Part shown: piece after piece, positions 1 to 8,799 of the stretch | Position numbering within the stretch: position 1 is the first letter of the stretch | Layout: the number at the start of each line of letters is the position of its first letter | Origin: Oscillospiraceae bacterium | GTDB lineage: Bacteria > Bacillota > Clostridia > Oscillospirales > Oscillospiraceae | Direction of reading: 5' to 3' | Assembly: GCA_009782435.1 (NCBI GenBank) | Contig: WRJA01000004.1 | Location: 1 to 54,919 of the forward strand | DNA length: 54,919 nt | Translations under genes and position numbers: made by a program | The notes under the pieces: model-generated | What the model saw: only the letters and a program-made list of their open reading frames with translations | Database searches by the model: none | Told to the model about the DNA's origin: nothing

Positions 1-2
1 TA

Positions 3-2345
3 TTCGTGCAGGACGTGTTTTGGGGCTATGTCGGTTTTGATAATTGCCGCAGCGAGCGGCGCTATACCGATACGGAGCAATCTATACTGCGCTCCGGCAG
101 CCTTCTTATCTCAAACGCTCTGATTCGACACGAAATGACCCGGAGCCTCCGTGATTCCGCCGCAAAATTGGAAGCCGCGGTCGAGGAAGCGCACAGCGCA
201 AATAACGCAAAAACCGATTTTCTCGCGCGAATGAGCCATGAGATAAGAACGCCCATGAACGCGATAATCGGAATGACGGAACTCGCCCTGCGGGAGGAGA
301 TCTCCGTCGCCGCGCGCGAACACATGTTTTCGGTCAAACAGGCGGGCGCGAACCTCTTATCACTGATAAACGATATTTTGGATCTGTCAAAAATCGAACA
401 GGACAAATTGGAGATACTGTCCGATAATTATTTGTTTTCTTCTCTGCTCAACGACGTTATCAGCATAATCAGGATCAGAGCGACGGATTCTCGCATACGC
501 TTTGCCGTTAATATCGACGGGAGCATACCGAACGCCCTGATCGGAGATGAGGTCAGAATACGCCAGGTGCTGATAAATATCCTCGGCAATGCCGTCAAGT
601 ACACCGAAAAGGGATTTGTTTCTCTGACCGTTACCGGAAAAGCTGTTAGTGACGACGAAATATGTCTGAACTTGGAAATAAAGGACAGCGGCAAAGGCAT
701 TAAAACGGAAGACATCAACAGTATTTTTGATGAATATTACAAAAGCGACGCCGAAAGAAACAGGAGCATAGAAGGCGCGGGTTTGGGTCTGGCAATTACG
801 AACAGTATCATCAAGGCTATGGGCGGCAATATAGAGGTTTATTCGGAATACGGCAAGGGCAGCATGTTCACCGTTTCGCTGCCGCAAAAGATTTATGAGC
901 GCAAAGGCCTTGCTTCCGTTGAAAAACCTGAAGGGGTAAATGTCCTTGTATTTGAGCGGCGGGACATATACGCCAACTCAATTGCGCTGACGCTGACCGA
1001 TCTCGGCGTGCGGTTTTCATTGGCTGAGGACACAGCCGATTTCCGGCAGAAAACGGAATCGGACGCTTATTCTCATGTTTTTATATCTTCCGGACTGTAT
1101 GAAAACAACAAAGGTTCCATACCGGATTTCAGAGATAAAAAGAAACTCGTATTGCTTACGGAATTCGGAGAAACGTCTCACAACGAAAGCTACGGCGTTC
1201 TCGCCATGCCGGCGCACTCAATATCCGTCGCCAACCTCATAAACGGGGTCGCCGACACTTTTTCATACAGCGCGGGCAGTATACCCACCGTAAAATTTAC
1301 GGCGCCGGAAGCAAGAATCTTGGTCGTTGACGATATCGGCACCAATTTGAAAGTCGCCGAGGGATTGATGCTTCCATACAATATGTCGGTGGACCTGTGC
1401 AAAGGAGGCCGGGAAGCTGTCGACGCGGTCAAAAAGGAACGTTACGATCTGGTGTTTATGGATCACAGAATGCCGGGCGTCGACGGAATCGAGGCGACAA
1501 AGCGCATAAGGGTCGCGGGGGTCGACGATCCGTTTTATTTATCGCTTCCCATAGTCGCTTTGACCGCAAACGCGGTGTCGGGAATGCAAGAAATGTTTTT
1601 GGAAAACGGCTTTGACGATTTTCTGTCAAAACCTATCGATACGATAAAGCTGAACGCCGTTCTGGAAAAATGGATACCGAAAGGAAAACAAATAAGAAAA
1701 ACCGGAAACAATGCGTTATCGATACCGCCGGATATTGCCGAGAAAGGATTTGACATAAAAATAAAAGGCGTGAACGTCAGCAAAGGGTTCATACACACCG
1801 GCGGCACGCCGGAGCTGTATCTGAATACGCTGGAAACATTTGCCGAGGACGCTTTCATAAAACGGGAAGAACTTAAAAAATGCCTTGACGACTCCGATCT
1901 GCCACTGTACACGACCTATATCCATGCTTTTAAAAGCGCCGCCGCCAGCATCGGAGCCACAGAGCTTTCCGAGACGGCGGCCGAGCTTGAAGAAGCGGGC
2001 GGGCGCGGGGATCTGAAATATTTACTGGAAAACACCGGAGACTTCCTTGCGGATCTGGAGGCGCTGCTGGGCGAAATAAGCGCCGTGTCAGCCGCCGGCA
2101 TAGAGATCAAAAAAGCAAAAACCGATCCGTCCGACGCCGATCTTTTTGTTTCCGAGCTTATGAAACTGAAGGAATATCTTAAAAAAATGGACGCCGACTC
2201 CATTCACACGACAGTCGACCTGCTTGCGCGACTCGCGACAACAAGCGATGCTCTTTCAGCTGTTAAGAGCATATCCAAACAAATACTGATGGCCGAGTAT
2301 AAAGAGGCCGCGAACCGAATCGACGCCTTTTTGGCGGCGCCCTAA
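3..2345 (+). CDS. Hybrid sensor histidine kinase, 5' end outside the window
   Basis: The reading frame is open to the left edge, so this is the C-terminal part of a larger protein. The first ~45 residues match the end of a GAF domain and resemble residues ~645-690 of the kinase at 26628-30278. Counting from the GTG at base 6, a coiled linker leads to a HisKA domain with the phospho-acceptor His at residue 78 in MSHEIRTP. A HATPase domain follows (N box ILGNAVKYTE, G boxes DSGKGI and GAGLGLA). Next is a receiver domain (VVDD, phospho-Asp in FMDHRMPG, KP near its end) and a C-terminal Hpt domain (HAFKSAAASIGA). This is the order of a four-step phosphorelay protein. The input domains and signal are not visible. 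No dedicated DNA-binding regulator lies beside it. The stop overlaps that of the convergent gene by a few bases. Confidence 0.9.
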   Translation, partial: FVQDVFWGYVGFDNCRSERRYTDTEQSILRSGSLLISNALIRHEMTRSLRDSAAKLEAAVEEAHSANNAKTDFLARMSHEIRTPMNAIIGMTELALREEISVAAREHMFSVKQAGANLLSLINDILDLSKIEQDKLEILSDNYLFSSLLNDVISIIRIRATDSRIRFAVNIDGSIPNALIGDEVRIRQVLINILGNAVKYTEKGFVSLTVTGKAVSDDEICLNLEIKDSGKGIKTEDINSIFDEYYKSDAERNRSIEGAGLGLAITNSIIKAMGGNIEVYSEYGKGSMFTVSLPQKIYERKGLASVEKPEGVNVLVFERRDIYANSIALTLTDLGVRFSLAEDTADFRQKTESDAYSHVFISSGLYENNKGSIPDFRDKKKLVLLTEFGETSHNESYGVLAMPAHSISVANLINGVADTFSYSAGSIPTVKFTAPEARILVVDDIGTNLKVAEGLMLPYNMSVDLCKGGREAVDAVKKERYDLVFMDHRMPGVDGIEATKRIRVAGVDDPFYLSLPIVALTANAVSGMQEMFLENGFDDFLSKPIDTIKLNAVLEKWIPKGKQIRKTGNNALSIPPDIAEKGFDIKIKGVNVSKGFIHTGGTPELYLNTLETFAEDAFIKREELKKCLDDSDLPLYTTYIHAFKSAAASIGATELSETAAELEEAGGRGDLKYLLENTGDFLADLEALLGEISAVSAAGIEIKKAKTDPSDADLFVSELMKLKEYLKKMDADSIHTTVDLLARLATTSDALSAVKSISKQILMAEYKEAANRIDAFLAAP

Positions 2346-4135
2346 CCGTAAGCTTTCAGCGCGGTATAATTGTCGATGTACTTGTGATAGCCCCCTATCA
2401 CATGCTGTACGTCGTCGATTCTTACGCGGAAATTGTCCCTGCGGACAAAAAATGAATCCGCAATAAGTGAAGGATCGTGCATATACATTGCAAATTCCGG
2501 GTAAAACCGGGCGTTTAGCATATGCTCGGCTCTGTAATAAATCGTTTCAAAAAAACCGTCTTTGTCAAACTCATTCAAATATTCCAAGCCGCCGTGGTTT
2601 TTTATCACTCTGTCATATATCTCAAACGATGCCATCAACAGCTCAAAAGATGTGCTGTAGCCGGGATCAAGCCTGTATATCCTGCGCAGATTGACATTGG
2701 CGTTCTTCAGACCGAACGTGAGAAAACGCTCGTCGGGGAAGTGTTTCGTTACCTCATTCACGGAGTACGCCACCCAATGGTCTCGGTACTGCTCGTACTC
2801 GTTTTCGATAAAATTAAAAACGGCGGCTTTGGCCGCTTCCAAATATTTATCCTCATTCGTTAAGGCGTATGCTCTTGCCAAAGCATACGTGGCTTCGCCG
2901 TCGTAATAGACCGTACGGTATTCCTCTTTTTTTGTAAAACCCGGAAAATTCAACACATGGTAATAAGTGCCGGTCTCAACGTCGCAAAGAGCCAAAATGC
3001 CGTTCGCAAGTTTTTCGGTCAAGCTCATATAGTTGTCCGATTCAAAAGTTTCCATGTACGATATAAACGCCAATACAGCCAGCGCGTTGCCCCCGAGCTT
3101 GATCTCGTCCGCCTTTCGCTCAACGATATAGGCAGTGTCCGGCGCATCCTGCTCCGCGCAGGCTTCCAAATAGAACAAAAGCTTTTCGATCAAAGGAATC
3201 AGCGACTCGTCCCCCGTCAGCCTGTATTGGTTGATCATGCACCATACCGTTCCGGCGTGCCTTAATATATTATATCCGGATATGGTTTGCCCGGTCGCGG
3301 GGCGGTAGCCGTAAATGAATTCTCCGTCGTCCTTGACCATGCTTTTCAAAAATTCCGACGCGCTTGTCACTGTCTCAAAGGCAAGATCATCGTCTGCGGC
3401 GCCCGTCACCCTGCGCCCGAAGTTCGTCTCATCGGAATGAAGCCGAAAGACGTCATTTTTTTCGTCGCATATCCAGCCTGTTGTCGTGAACAAAAACAGT
3501 TCGTCCGGCACTCCTTTAAAAAGGCCGCCCTCATTTCTGTCTTCCGAATATTTTTTGATATTGTTCACGTTTATCTTATTATTGTCATAGCTGATCAAAG
3601 TATTTGCGTTTATTTCCGCTTCAAGTAAGGCGCATTTAAAAGCCCGGTCAAACGCTATGCCTTTTCTGAAGAATTTGCTCGCATAAGGCGCAATGACGCT
3701 TTCAAACGAATCCGAAGCGATAACGCTTATATCGTTCACTACGTCCGCTTTAACAAGTAAAGCTTCATACCCGTTTTTCGAAACGAATTCTTTCGCCGTT
3801 CGGGCCGCGCTGTTGTACGCGCTCTCAAGCGTCTTTCCCGCCGCGTGAAAAACGGCGGCTTTTGTTTTTGAGTCGCAGACCGAAATAAACACAATATATC
3901 CGTATTCACCCGTATCATACGCGATATCTCCGGACAGGTCTTTGCCGGACAAAAAAATACAGTCTTCAAGCGCTGAGATCTTCACATCAAACAGGCCGGG
4001 TCCACGGTTTTCCGGTTTGTTACCGCCGAAAAGAAATACAGCGGCAAGGGCAATGACGACGGCCGACAGCGAGAGCGCCGCGAACAGCTTTCTTTTTGTC
4101 GACGGGGTTTTTCGTTTTGGTCTTTTTCGATTCAT
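2342..4135 (-). CDS. Membrane-anchored protein with predicted alpha/alpha-toroid (six-hairpin) domain
   Basis: The start at 4135 was chosen because AAAGAGGTAATC precedes that ATG; a longer frame to 4195 would run into the promoter of the next operon. The 597-residue protein begins with a very basic stretch (NRKRPKRK) and one hydrophobic segment (residues ~17-37), so it is probably anchored in the membrane with the bulk outside. Residues ~45-200 form a mixed alpha/beta region. From ~240 on there are repeated helix pairs with the pattern of (alpha/alpha)6 glycosidase-like barrels, for example YYDGEATYALARAYALT. No catalytic pair can be named with confidence, so enzyme activity is only a possibility. 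It is transcribed away from the metal-resistance operon and ends against the kinase gene. Confidence 0.6.
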   Translation of the reverse strand: MNRKRPKRKTPSTKRKLFAALSLSAVVIALAAVFLFGGNKPENRGPGLFDVKISALEDCIFLSGKDLSGDIAYDTGEYGYIVFISVCDSKTKAAVFHAAGKTLESAYNSAARTAKEFVSKNGYEALLVKADVVNDISVIASDSFESVIAPYASKFFRKGIAFDRAFKCALLEAEINANTLISYDNNKINVNNIKKYSEDRNEGGLFKGVPDELFLFTTTGWICDEKNDVFRLHSDETNFGRRVTGAADDDLAFETVTSASEFLKSMVKDDGEFIYGYRPATGQTISGYNILRHAGTVWCMINQYRLTGDESLIPLIEKLLFYLEACAEQDAPDTAYIVERKADEIKLGGNALAVLAFISYMETFESDNYMSLTEKLANGILALCDVETGTYYHVLNFPGFTKKEEYRTVYYDGEATYALARAYALTNEDKYLEAAKAAVFNFIENEYEQYRDHWVAYSVNEVTKHFPDERFLTFGLKNANVNLRRIYRLDPGYSTSFELLMASFEIYDRVIKNHGGLEYLNEFDKDGFFETIYYRAEHMLNARFYPEFAMYMHDPSLIADSFFVRRDNFRVRIDDVQHVIGGYHKYIDNYTALKAYG

Positions 4136-4188
4136 GATTACCTCTTTTTCGGAGCCGTATAAAAACGAAAGCTCCGGAGAAAAAACTG

Positions 4189-4217
4189 TTGACAAATTCT
4201 TTGAACGGGGATATATT
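4189..4217 (+). promoter_or_regulatory. Strong sigma-A type promoter of the metal-resistance operon
   Basis: TTGACA (4189-4194), 17-base spacer, TATATT (4212-4217). Transcription should begin near 4224, just before the operator-like inverted repeat. Confidence 0.8.
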
Positions 4218-4229
4218 GAAATATATCAG

Positions 4230-4245
4230 TTGAATGATTGTTCAA
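4230..4245. promoter_or_regulatory. Operator for the ArsR/SmtB repressor
   Basis: Inverted repeat TTGAATGATTGTTCAA, fitting the TGAAYR-N4-YRTTCA type site bound by SmtB/CadC repressors. It lies directly downstream of the -10 box and ahead of the repressor gene, so autoregulation by blocking initiation is the expected mode. Binding is inferred, not shown. Confidence 0.7.
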
Positions 4246-4266
4246 TTATGATCGGAGGTGAACCTG

Positions 4267-4638
4267 ATGGCGCGGCAAAAAGCGGAGTTGACTCCGGGTT
4301 GCGACGTTGAGGCCATAAACGAGGAAGTGGTCGAAAAAGTCAGCGGCATGATGCCGCCCGCGGCGGAATTCTTCAGTCTTGCCGACCTCTACAAAACATA
4401 CTCCGACCCCACGCGGGTAAAGATACTTTGGGCTTTGAACTGCCACGAAATGTGCGTTTGCGATCTGGCCGCGCTTCTCAATATGACCAAATCGGCCATA
4501 TCCCACCAACTCAAGACCCTGCGGATGAGCAACATCGTCAAGTTTCAAAAACAAGGCAAGTCGGTCCGGTATTCACTTTCCGACGACCATGTCAAAGACA
4601 TCTTTGAAAAAGGCTTCGATCATATCCGCCACGGATGA
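4267..4638 (+). CDS. ArsR/SmtB-family metal-sensing repressor (CadC/ZiaR-like)
   Basis: Winged helix-turn-helix protein of 123 residues. The ATG at 4267 is preceded by GGAGGTG with a 6-base gap; the GTG at 4258 lies inside that site and is not used. The DNA-binding helix is seen in LLNMTKSAISHQLKTL. Two metal sites are visible. The alpha-3 CxC site is in EMCVCDLA, with an N-terminal Cys (PGCDVEA) as in CadC. An alpha-5 site has the SmtB spacing DxH-x10-H, followed by His three residues later where SmtB has Glu. Having both fits a sensor of Zn, Cd or Pb. It is the first gene of the operon with the HMA protein and the P-type ATPase and probably represses all three. Confidence 0.88.
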   Translation: MARQKAELTPGCDVEAINEEVVEKVSGMMPPAAEFFSLADLYKTYSDPTRVKILWALNCHEMCVCDLAALLNMTKSAISHQLKTLRMSNIVKFQKQGKSVRYSLSDDHVKDIFEKGFDHIRHG

Positions 4639-4698
4639 TTTTTTTGCATCAACAATTGAACCGATGAACAACCGATCAAATAACGGGAGGCGTTCGCA

Positions 4699-4920
4699 AT
4701 GAAAAAAGCATATGATCTGAAAGGCGAGGTTTGCGCGAACTGCGCGGCGAAAATCGAGGAGAAAATCAAAAAACTCGACGGCGTGAGCGGCGTTACGGTC
4801 AATTTTATAACCGCTAAACTCATCATTGAGGCGCAGGACGACAAAATGCCGGGTATCATCGAATCCGCAAAGGCCGTCATATTAAAATACGAGCCGGACG
4901 CTCTGCCGGACGGCATGTGA
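4699..4920 (+). CDS. Free-standing HMA-domain metal-binding protein
   Basis: A 73-residue heavy-metal-associated domain with the metal-binding CxxC at residues 12-15 (VCANCAAKI) and the usual beta-alpha-beta-beta-alpha-beta pattern. It would bind a soft metal ion in the cytoplasm and pass it to the ATPase encoded next. GGGAGG lies about 8 bases before the ATG. The downstream ATPase lacks its own N-terminal HMA domain, so this small gene probably supplies that domain in trans. Confidence 0.82.
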   Translation: MKKAYDLKGEVCANCAAKIEEKIKKLDGVSGVTVNFITAKLIIEAQDDKMPGIIESAKAVILKYEPDALPDGM

Positions 4921-4924
4921 AGCT

Positions 4925-6787
4925 GTGAAAAAACGGTTAATCCGGATCATATCATGCACAGCGGCGCTTGCGGCCGGACTTGCGCTTGATACGGGCGATC
5001 GAAGAATGAGTCTTTTGATATTTTTGCTTGCGTATATGATCATAGGCGGCGACATCGTTATGAGGGCTGCCGGAAATGTCTTGCGCGGACTGATATTTGA
5101 CGAAAGCCTTCTTATGAGCATAGCCTCGATCGGCGCTTTTATTATCGGCGAATACCCCGAAGGAGTCGCCGTTATGCTGTTTTTTAAGATAGGGGAACTG
5201 TTCCAAAACAGCGCCGTCAGCAAATCCCGCAAGTCCGTTGCGGCGCTCACGGACATACGTCCCGACCGGGCAAACCTTAAAATCGGCGACGAGCTTGTTG
5301 AGACCGATCCCCGGGATGTGCAACCGGGCGACGTCATCGTTATCAAAGCAGGCGAAAGAATACCTCTCGACGCAAAGGTCATTGCAGGGAATTCTGTGAT
5401 CGATACCTCCGCGCTTACCGGCGAATCGGTCCCGCGAAGCGTCTTCCCGGGCGTCGAAATACTGTCCGGCTGCGTCAATATCAAAGGGCCGCTCACCGCT
5501 GAGGTCACAAAGGAATACGGGGAATCCGCCGCCTCCAAAATACTTGACCTCACGGAAAACGCCGTCGCTAAAAAAGCGAAAACCGAAAACTTCATAACAA
5601 AGTTCGCAAAATATTACACTCCCGTCGTGGTGGGCCTCGCGGCGCTGATATCCGTTATCCCGCCGCTTGTCATCCCCGGCGCCGGTTTTTCCGATTGGAT
5701 ATACCGGGGCCTCACTTTTCTTGTGATCTCCTGCCCCTGCGCTCTTGTCGTGTCTGTTCCCCTCAGTTTTTTCGGCGGTATAGGCGGGGCGTCGAGGAAG
5801 GGTATACTTGTCAAGGGGAGCAATTATTTGGAAGCGCTGGCAAAAACCGAGATCGTCGTTTTCGATAAGACCGGAACACTTACGAAGGGCGTTTTTGAGG
5901 TCCGGGAGATCAGGGCGGTCGGTATGGGGAAGGACGAGCTTACAGAGCTTGCCGCATATGCCGAGAGTTATTCCGACCATCCGATCTCAGTGTCGCTGAA
6001 AAAAGCATACGGGAAAAAAATCGATACCGGCAGGATAAACGACGCCGAAGAAATCCCCGGAATGGGCGTTCGCGCGGTGGTGGACGGAAAAACGGTTGCG
6101 GCCGGCAACGTCAAACTGATGGAAAAAATGAACGTCTCCTGCGCGGACGCCGGCCCGGCCGGCACGGTCGTCCATGTTGCCGCGGAAGGGGTATACGCGG
6201 GATATATACTCATAGCCGACGAGATAAAGAAGGACGCCCGCAAGGCGATAGCGGATCTGAAAACCGCAAAAATCCGCAAAACCGTCATGCTCACCGGCGA
6301 CGCGAAAGATGTCGGCGAAATGACGGCAAAGGAGATCGGGATCGACAAGGTTTACGCCGAACTCCTGCCGGGCGATAAGGTCGCCAAAACCGAGGAGCTG
6401 CTCCTGCAAAGATCCGCAAAAGGAAAACTTGTCTATGTGGGCGACGGTATCAACGACGCTCCCGTTTTGGCGACGGCGGATATAGGCGTCGCCATGGGCG
6501 GCTTGGGGTCGGACGCCGCCATAGAAGCGTCGGACGTCGTCATCATGACCGACGAGCCGTCAAAAATATCCGAGGCCGTAAAAATCTCACGCAGGACGCT
6601 CGGGATAGTAAAGCAAAACATCGTCTTTTCACTCGCGGTCAAATTCGGCGTTCTGATATTGGCGGCGATAGGCATCGCGTCTATGGGGGCGGGAGTGGCG
6701 GCCGACGTCGGCGTTACGCTTATCGCCGTTTTAAACGCGACGCGAGCGTTGGGGCGTCGGGAGCCGAATAAGTTCCTGCCGAATTGA
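4925..6787 (+). CDS. Zn/Cd/Pb-transporting P1B-type ATPase (CadA/ZntA group)
   Basis: A 620-residue metal-exporting P-type ATPase. Visible elements are TGES (165-168, actuator), the transmembrane metal motif CPC (270-272) in VISCPCALVVSVP, the phosphorylation site DKTGT (Asp314), HP (352-353), and GDGIND (506-511) near the start of the last membrane pair. CPC with this surrounding sequence is the Zn/Cd/Pb group rather than the copper group. The N-terminal HMA domain usual in CadA is missing and is encoded separately just upstream. The start is a GTG four bases after the preceding stop with only a weak ribosome site, so translation is probably coupled. Expected to export toxic divalent metals under control of the upstream repressor. 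Confidence 0.92.
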   Translation: MKKRLIRIISCTAALAAGLALDTGDRRMSLLIFLLAYMIIGGDIVMRAAGNVLRGLIFDESLLMSIASIGAFIIGEYPEGVAVMLFFKIGELFQNSAVSKSRKSVAALTDIRPDRANLKIGDELVETDPRDVQPGDVIVIKAGERIPLDAKVIAGNSVIDTSALTGESVPRSVFPGVEILSGCVNIKGPLTAEVTKEYGESAASKILDLTENAVAKKAKTENFITKFAKYYTPVVVGLAALISVIPPLVIPGAGFSDWIYRGLTFLVISCPCALVVSVPLSFFGGIGGASRKGILVKGSNYLEALAKTEIVVFDKTGTLTKGVFEVREIRAVGMGKDELTELAAYAESYSDHPISVSLKKAYGKKIDTGRINDAEEIPGMGVRAVVDGKTVAAGNVKLMEKMNVSCADAGPAGTVVHVAAEGVYAGYILIADEIKKDARKAIADLKTAKIRKTVMLTGDAKDVGEMTAKEIGIDKVYAELLPGDKVAKTEELLLQRSAKGKLVYVGDGINDAPVLATADIGVAMGGLGSDAAIEASDVVIMTDEPSKISEAVKISRRTLGIVKQNIVFSLAVKFGVLILAAIGIASMGAGVAADVGVTLIAVLNATRALGRREPNKFLPN

Positions 6788-6848
6788 CAGCATTATAGTA
6801 TATGCAAAGCAGAAAAACAAGGAGGTTTTTCCCGGTTTGATCAAAGGG

Positions 6849-6884
6849 GACTCCGGAGTAAAACTCCTGAGTCAGACTCTTTTT
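6849..6884 (+). terminator. Hairpin after the P-type ATPase gene, probable terminator
   Basis: Inverted repeat GACTCCGGAGT-AAA-ACTCCTGAGTC (6849-6873, one mismatch), with five T residues at 6880-6884. The T run is six bases off the stem, so termination may be incomplete. It lies just ahead of the next promoter. Confidence 0.5.
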
Positions 6885-6888
6885 GCTA

Positions 6889-6917
6889 TTGTATTATTCA
6901 TCAGGTTATTGTATAAT
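6889..6917 (+). promoter_or_regulatory. Promoter of the TRAP transporter operon
   Basis: TTGTAT (6889-6894), 17-base spacer, TATAAT (6912-6917), leaving an untranslated leader of about 70 bases before the binding-protein ATG. Confidence 0.6.
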
Positions 6918-6991
6918 CTGTTGAGGTTACGGAGATAAAAACCGGATATTTTCTCTTTATTAACCTGAAATCATCCGACAGGAGGAAAGAA

Positions 6992-8125
6992 ATGAAAACG
7001 AAGAAACAAATCTTGAGCATGGTGCTTGCTGTCATTATGCTGATCGCGTTGTGCGCATGCGGCGGCACAACGAGCGGCGGCAACACGGGCGGCGGCACAA
7101 CGGGCGGCGGCAGCACAGGCGGCGGCACAACGAGCGGCGGCAACACGGGCGGCGGCACAACGGGCGGCGGCTCGGCTCCGGCCTCGTCCGGCGAAGTCTA
7201 CACCTTGTCCCTGTCCATAAACGATCCGCAGGGCAGCCTTTTGGACGAACATTTTGTCACGCCGCTCCAAGATCTGCTGGATCAAAAAACGGGGAACCGG
7301 ATCAAACTTGACGTGTATTACAGCAATTCCCTGTCGGGGATGGGCAACACCCTCGACGGCGTGAAAAGCGGCTTGGTCGACATCGGCTATGACGTTTTGA
7401 CCTTCTATCCCGGCACCTATCCTTATACCGAACTGTACGGCACGCCCGGCCTCAATCTCGGCGGCTTCGAAGGCTTTTCCCGCGTCCTGCAGGACTATGC
7501 AAAAGCGTTCCCGGAGCCTGCGCTTGACCCCTTCGTTATTATCGCACGGTTCGCTTTCGGTGATTTCGGCATACTCACCGCCAACAAACCGGTAACAACG
7601 ATAGACGACGTCAAGGGCATGACGGTCCGCACGACCACCAACTTCATCCCCTGGTATGAATCTATGGGCGTGAGCTGCGTTACGCTGCCCATGGGCGAGG
7701 TCTATGAATCCCTCAGGCTTTCGGTCATAGACGGCGTGCACACCAGCGTCGGCTCGCTTCAGGCTTTCAGACTGGCGGAAATATCCTCCTACTATACGCT
7801 TTTCACCATGTGCTGCGGCGACTCGGTTTTTGCCATGAGCAGAGACCTGTATAATTCCATGGACGCCGAACTCCAAAAAGCCATTGACGAGATCTGCGTC
7901 GAAATGTTTGAGATCGGCATACAATTTGCCTATACCTCAACGGAAGTGACGATGAATTTCTGCAAAGAGATAAATCCGGACTTTGAATTCCTTCAGGTCG
8001 CCGACACTGCGCCTTTCGTGGAAGCCGCGCAGACCGAACTTTTGAGAAAGGCCGCCGAGCTCGACGCGGCCGGACATGACGGGACCGGCGCTCTGGAATG
8101 GCTGAGAGCGCGCGCCGTGAAGTGA
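6992..8125 (+). CDS. dctP: TRAP transporter solute-binding lipoprotein (DctP family)
   Basis: A 377-residue lipoprotein. A basic start and hydrophobic segment lead to the lipobox LCAC, with Cys23 as likely lipidation site. Residues ~24-62 are a Gly/Thr/Ser linker encoded by a tandem DNA repeat. The rest is a DctP-type binding protein. Arg213 in VKGMTVRTTTN is at the position where this family makes a salt bridge with the substrate carboxylate, so the ligand is probably an organic acid. AGGAGGAAAGAA precedes the ATG. It heads an operon with the Q and M membrane subunits and then three reductases, which suggests the imported acid is their substrate. The ligand itself cannot be deduced. Confidence 0.9.
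   Translation: MKTKKQILSMVLAVIMLIALCACGGTTSGGNTGGGTTGGGSTGGGTTSGGNTGGGTTGGGSAPASSGEVYTLSLSINDPQGSLLDEHFVTPLQDLLDQKTGNRIKLDVYYSNSLSGMGNTLDGVKSGLVDIGYDVLTFYPGTYPYTELYGTPGLNLGGFEGFSRVLQDYAKAFPEPALDPFVIIARFAFGDFGILTANKPVTTIDDVKGMTVRTTTNFIPWYESMGVSCVTLPMGEVYESLRLSVIDGVHTSVGSLQAFRLAEISSYYTLFTMCCGDSVFAMSRDLYNSMDAELQKAIDEICVEMFEIGIQFAYTSTEVTMNFCKEINPDFEFLQVADTAPFVEAAQTELLRKAAELDAAGHDGTGALEWLRARAVK
7061..7171 (+). repeat. 60-base tandem repeat coding a Gly/Thr linker
   Basis: Bases 7061-7111 recur exactly at 7121-7171 (period 60). The unit itself is built of shorter GGCGGCACAACG / GGCGGCAACACG modules. It encodes the linker between lipid anchor and ligand-binding domain, so copy-number change would alter linker length without breaking the frame. 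Confidence 0.9.
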
Positions 8126-8168
8126 CCGATCTTGACAAAGCAAAAATAAAACAAGTTTCCAAACCGGA

Positions 8169-8198
8169 AATAAGGCGGCCCTCACAGGCCGCCTTATT
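8169..8198 (+). other. Intercistronic hairpin between dctP and dctQ
   Basis: Perfect 12-bp stem AATAAGGCGGCC / GGCCGCCTTATT with a 6-base loop (CTCACA). No long T run follows. This position is typical for a hairpin that protects or partly terminates the mRNA so that binding protein is made in excess of the membrane subunits. Confidence 0.65.
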
Positions 8199-8216
8199 CA
8201 GAAGGGAAAGGGCATT

Positions 8217-8762
8217 ATGACTAAAATAAGGAAAGCGATCGACCGGGTCACCTCGGCATTCACCTTTATCAGCGCTCTTCTATTCTTCATCATCGTCATA
8301 ATAGTGCTCACCAATATCCTCGGCCGCGCGATCTTCAACAGACCGGTAAGAGGCGCCATAGAGATAATCCAATACGGCATGCTGCTCTGCGCCGGCGTCG
8401 TTATGTGCCGCTCGGGTTTTGACGAGCGCCACATCTGCGTGACCTTGGTGATAGACAAATTCCCGGGGCGGGGAAGGGCGGTATTTATCGCGTTGGGAAA
8501 ATTCGTTTCCACAGTTGTGTTCGCTGTGATCACTTATCTTTTCCTGCAAAACATCCCGGAAGCCATAGCCTTGAACAGAGTTACGGACGCGTTCAGATTT
8601 CCTTATCACTATATCTTCATTGTACTGACGTTTGCCTTTGCCATGGGCGCGTTGGTGTTTTTTTATCAGTTCTGCGCCGCCGTATCGGCCGTGATCGGCA
8701 AAGCGCCCGCCAAAGAGGACGCGGGGGGGCCGGCCGGGGAAGACGGCCCGAGAGATATATGA
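8217..8762 (+). CDS. dctQ: TRAP transporter small permease (DctQ)
   Basis: A 181-residue membrane protein with four predicted membrane helices (about residues 16-38, 50-66, 90-110 and 128-152) and the DctQ-type loop RAIFNRPVRGAIEI between the first two. It pairs with the M subunit to form the membrane part of the sodium-driven TRAP importer. It is preceded by a purine-rich ribosome site (GAAGGGAAAGG). The C-terminus is a short charged tail. The order P-Q-M is the common one for this transporter type. Confidence 0.88.
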   Translation: MTKIRKAIDRVTSAFTFISALLFFIIVIIVLTNILGRAIFNRPVRGAIEIIQYGMLLCAGVVMCRSGFDERHICVTLVIDKFPGRGRAVFIALGKFVSTVVFAVITYLFLQNIPEAIALNRVTDAFRFPYHYIFIVLTFAFAMGALVFFYQFCAAVSAVIGKAPAKEDAGGPAGEDGPRDI

Positions 8763-8799
8763 CACCGGTTGACTTTGAATTGAAAGGAGCGCTGCGGTT

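Noticed and set aside
4952-5980. A 342-codon minus-strand frame opposite the P-type ATPase
   Set aside because: Shadow of conserved ATPase codons; no domain recognised.
6901-7924. Long minus-strand frames opposite dctP, including a Pro/Val-rich repeat peptide
   Set aside because: They are shadows of the GC-rich tandem repeat and of the binding-protein gene; no ribosome site, and the plus-strand product has clear family motifs.
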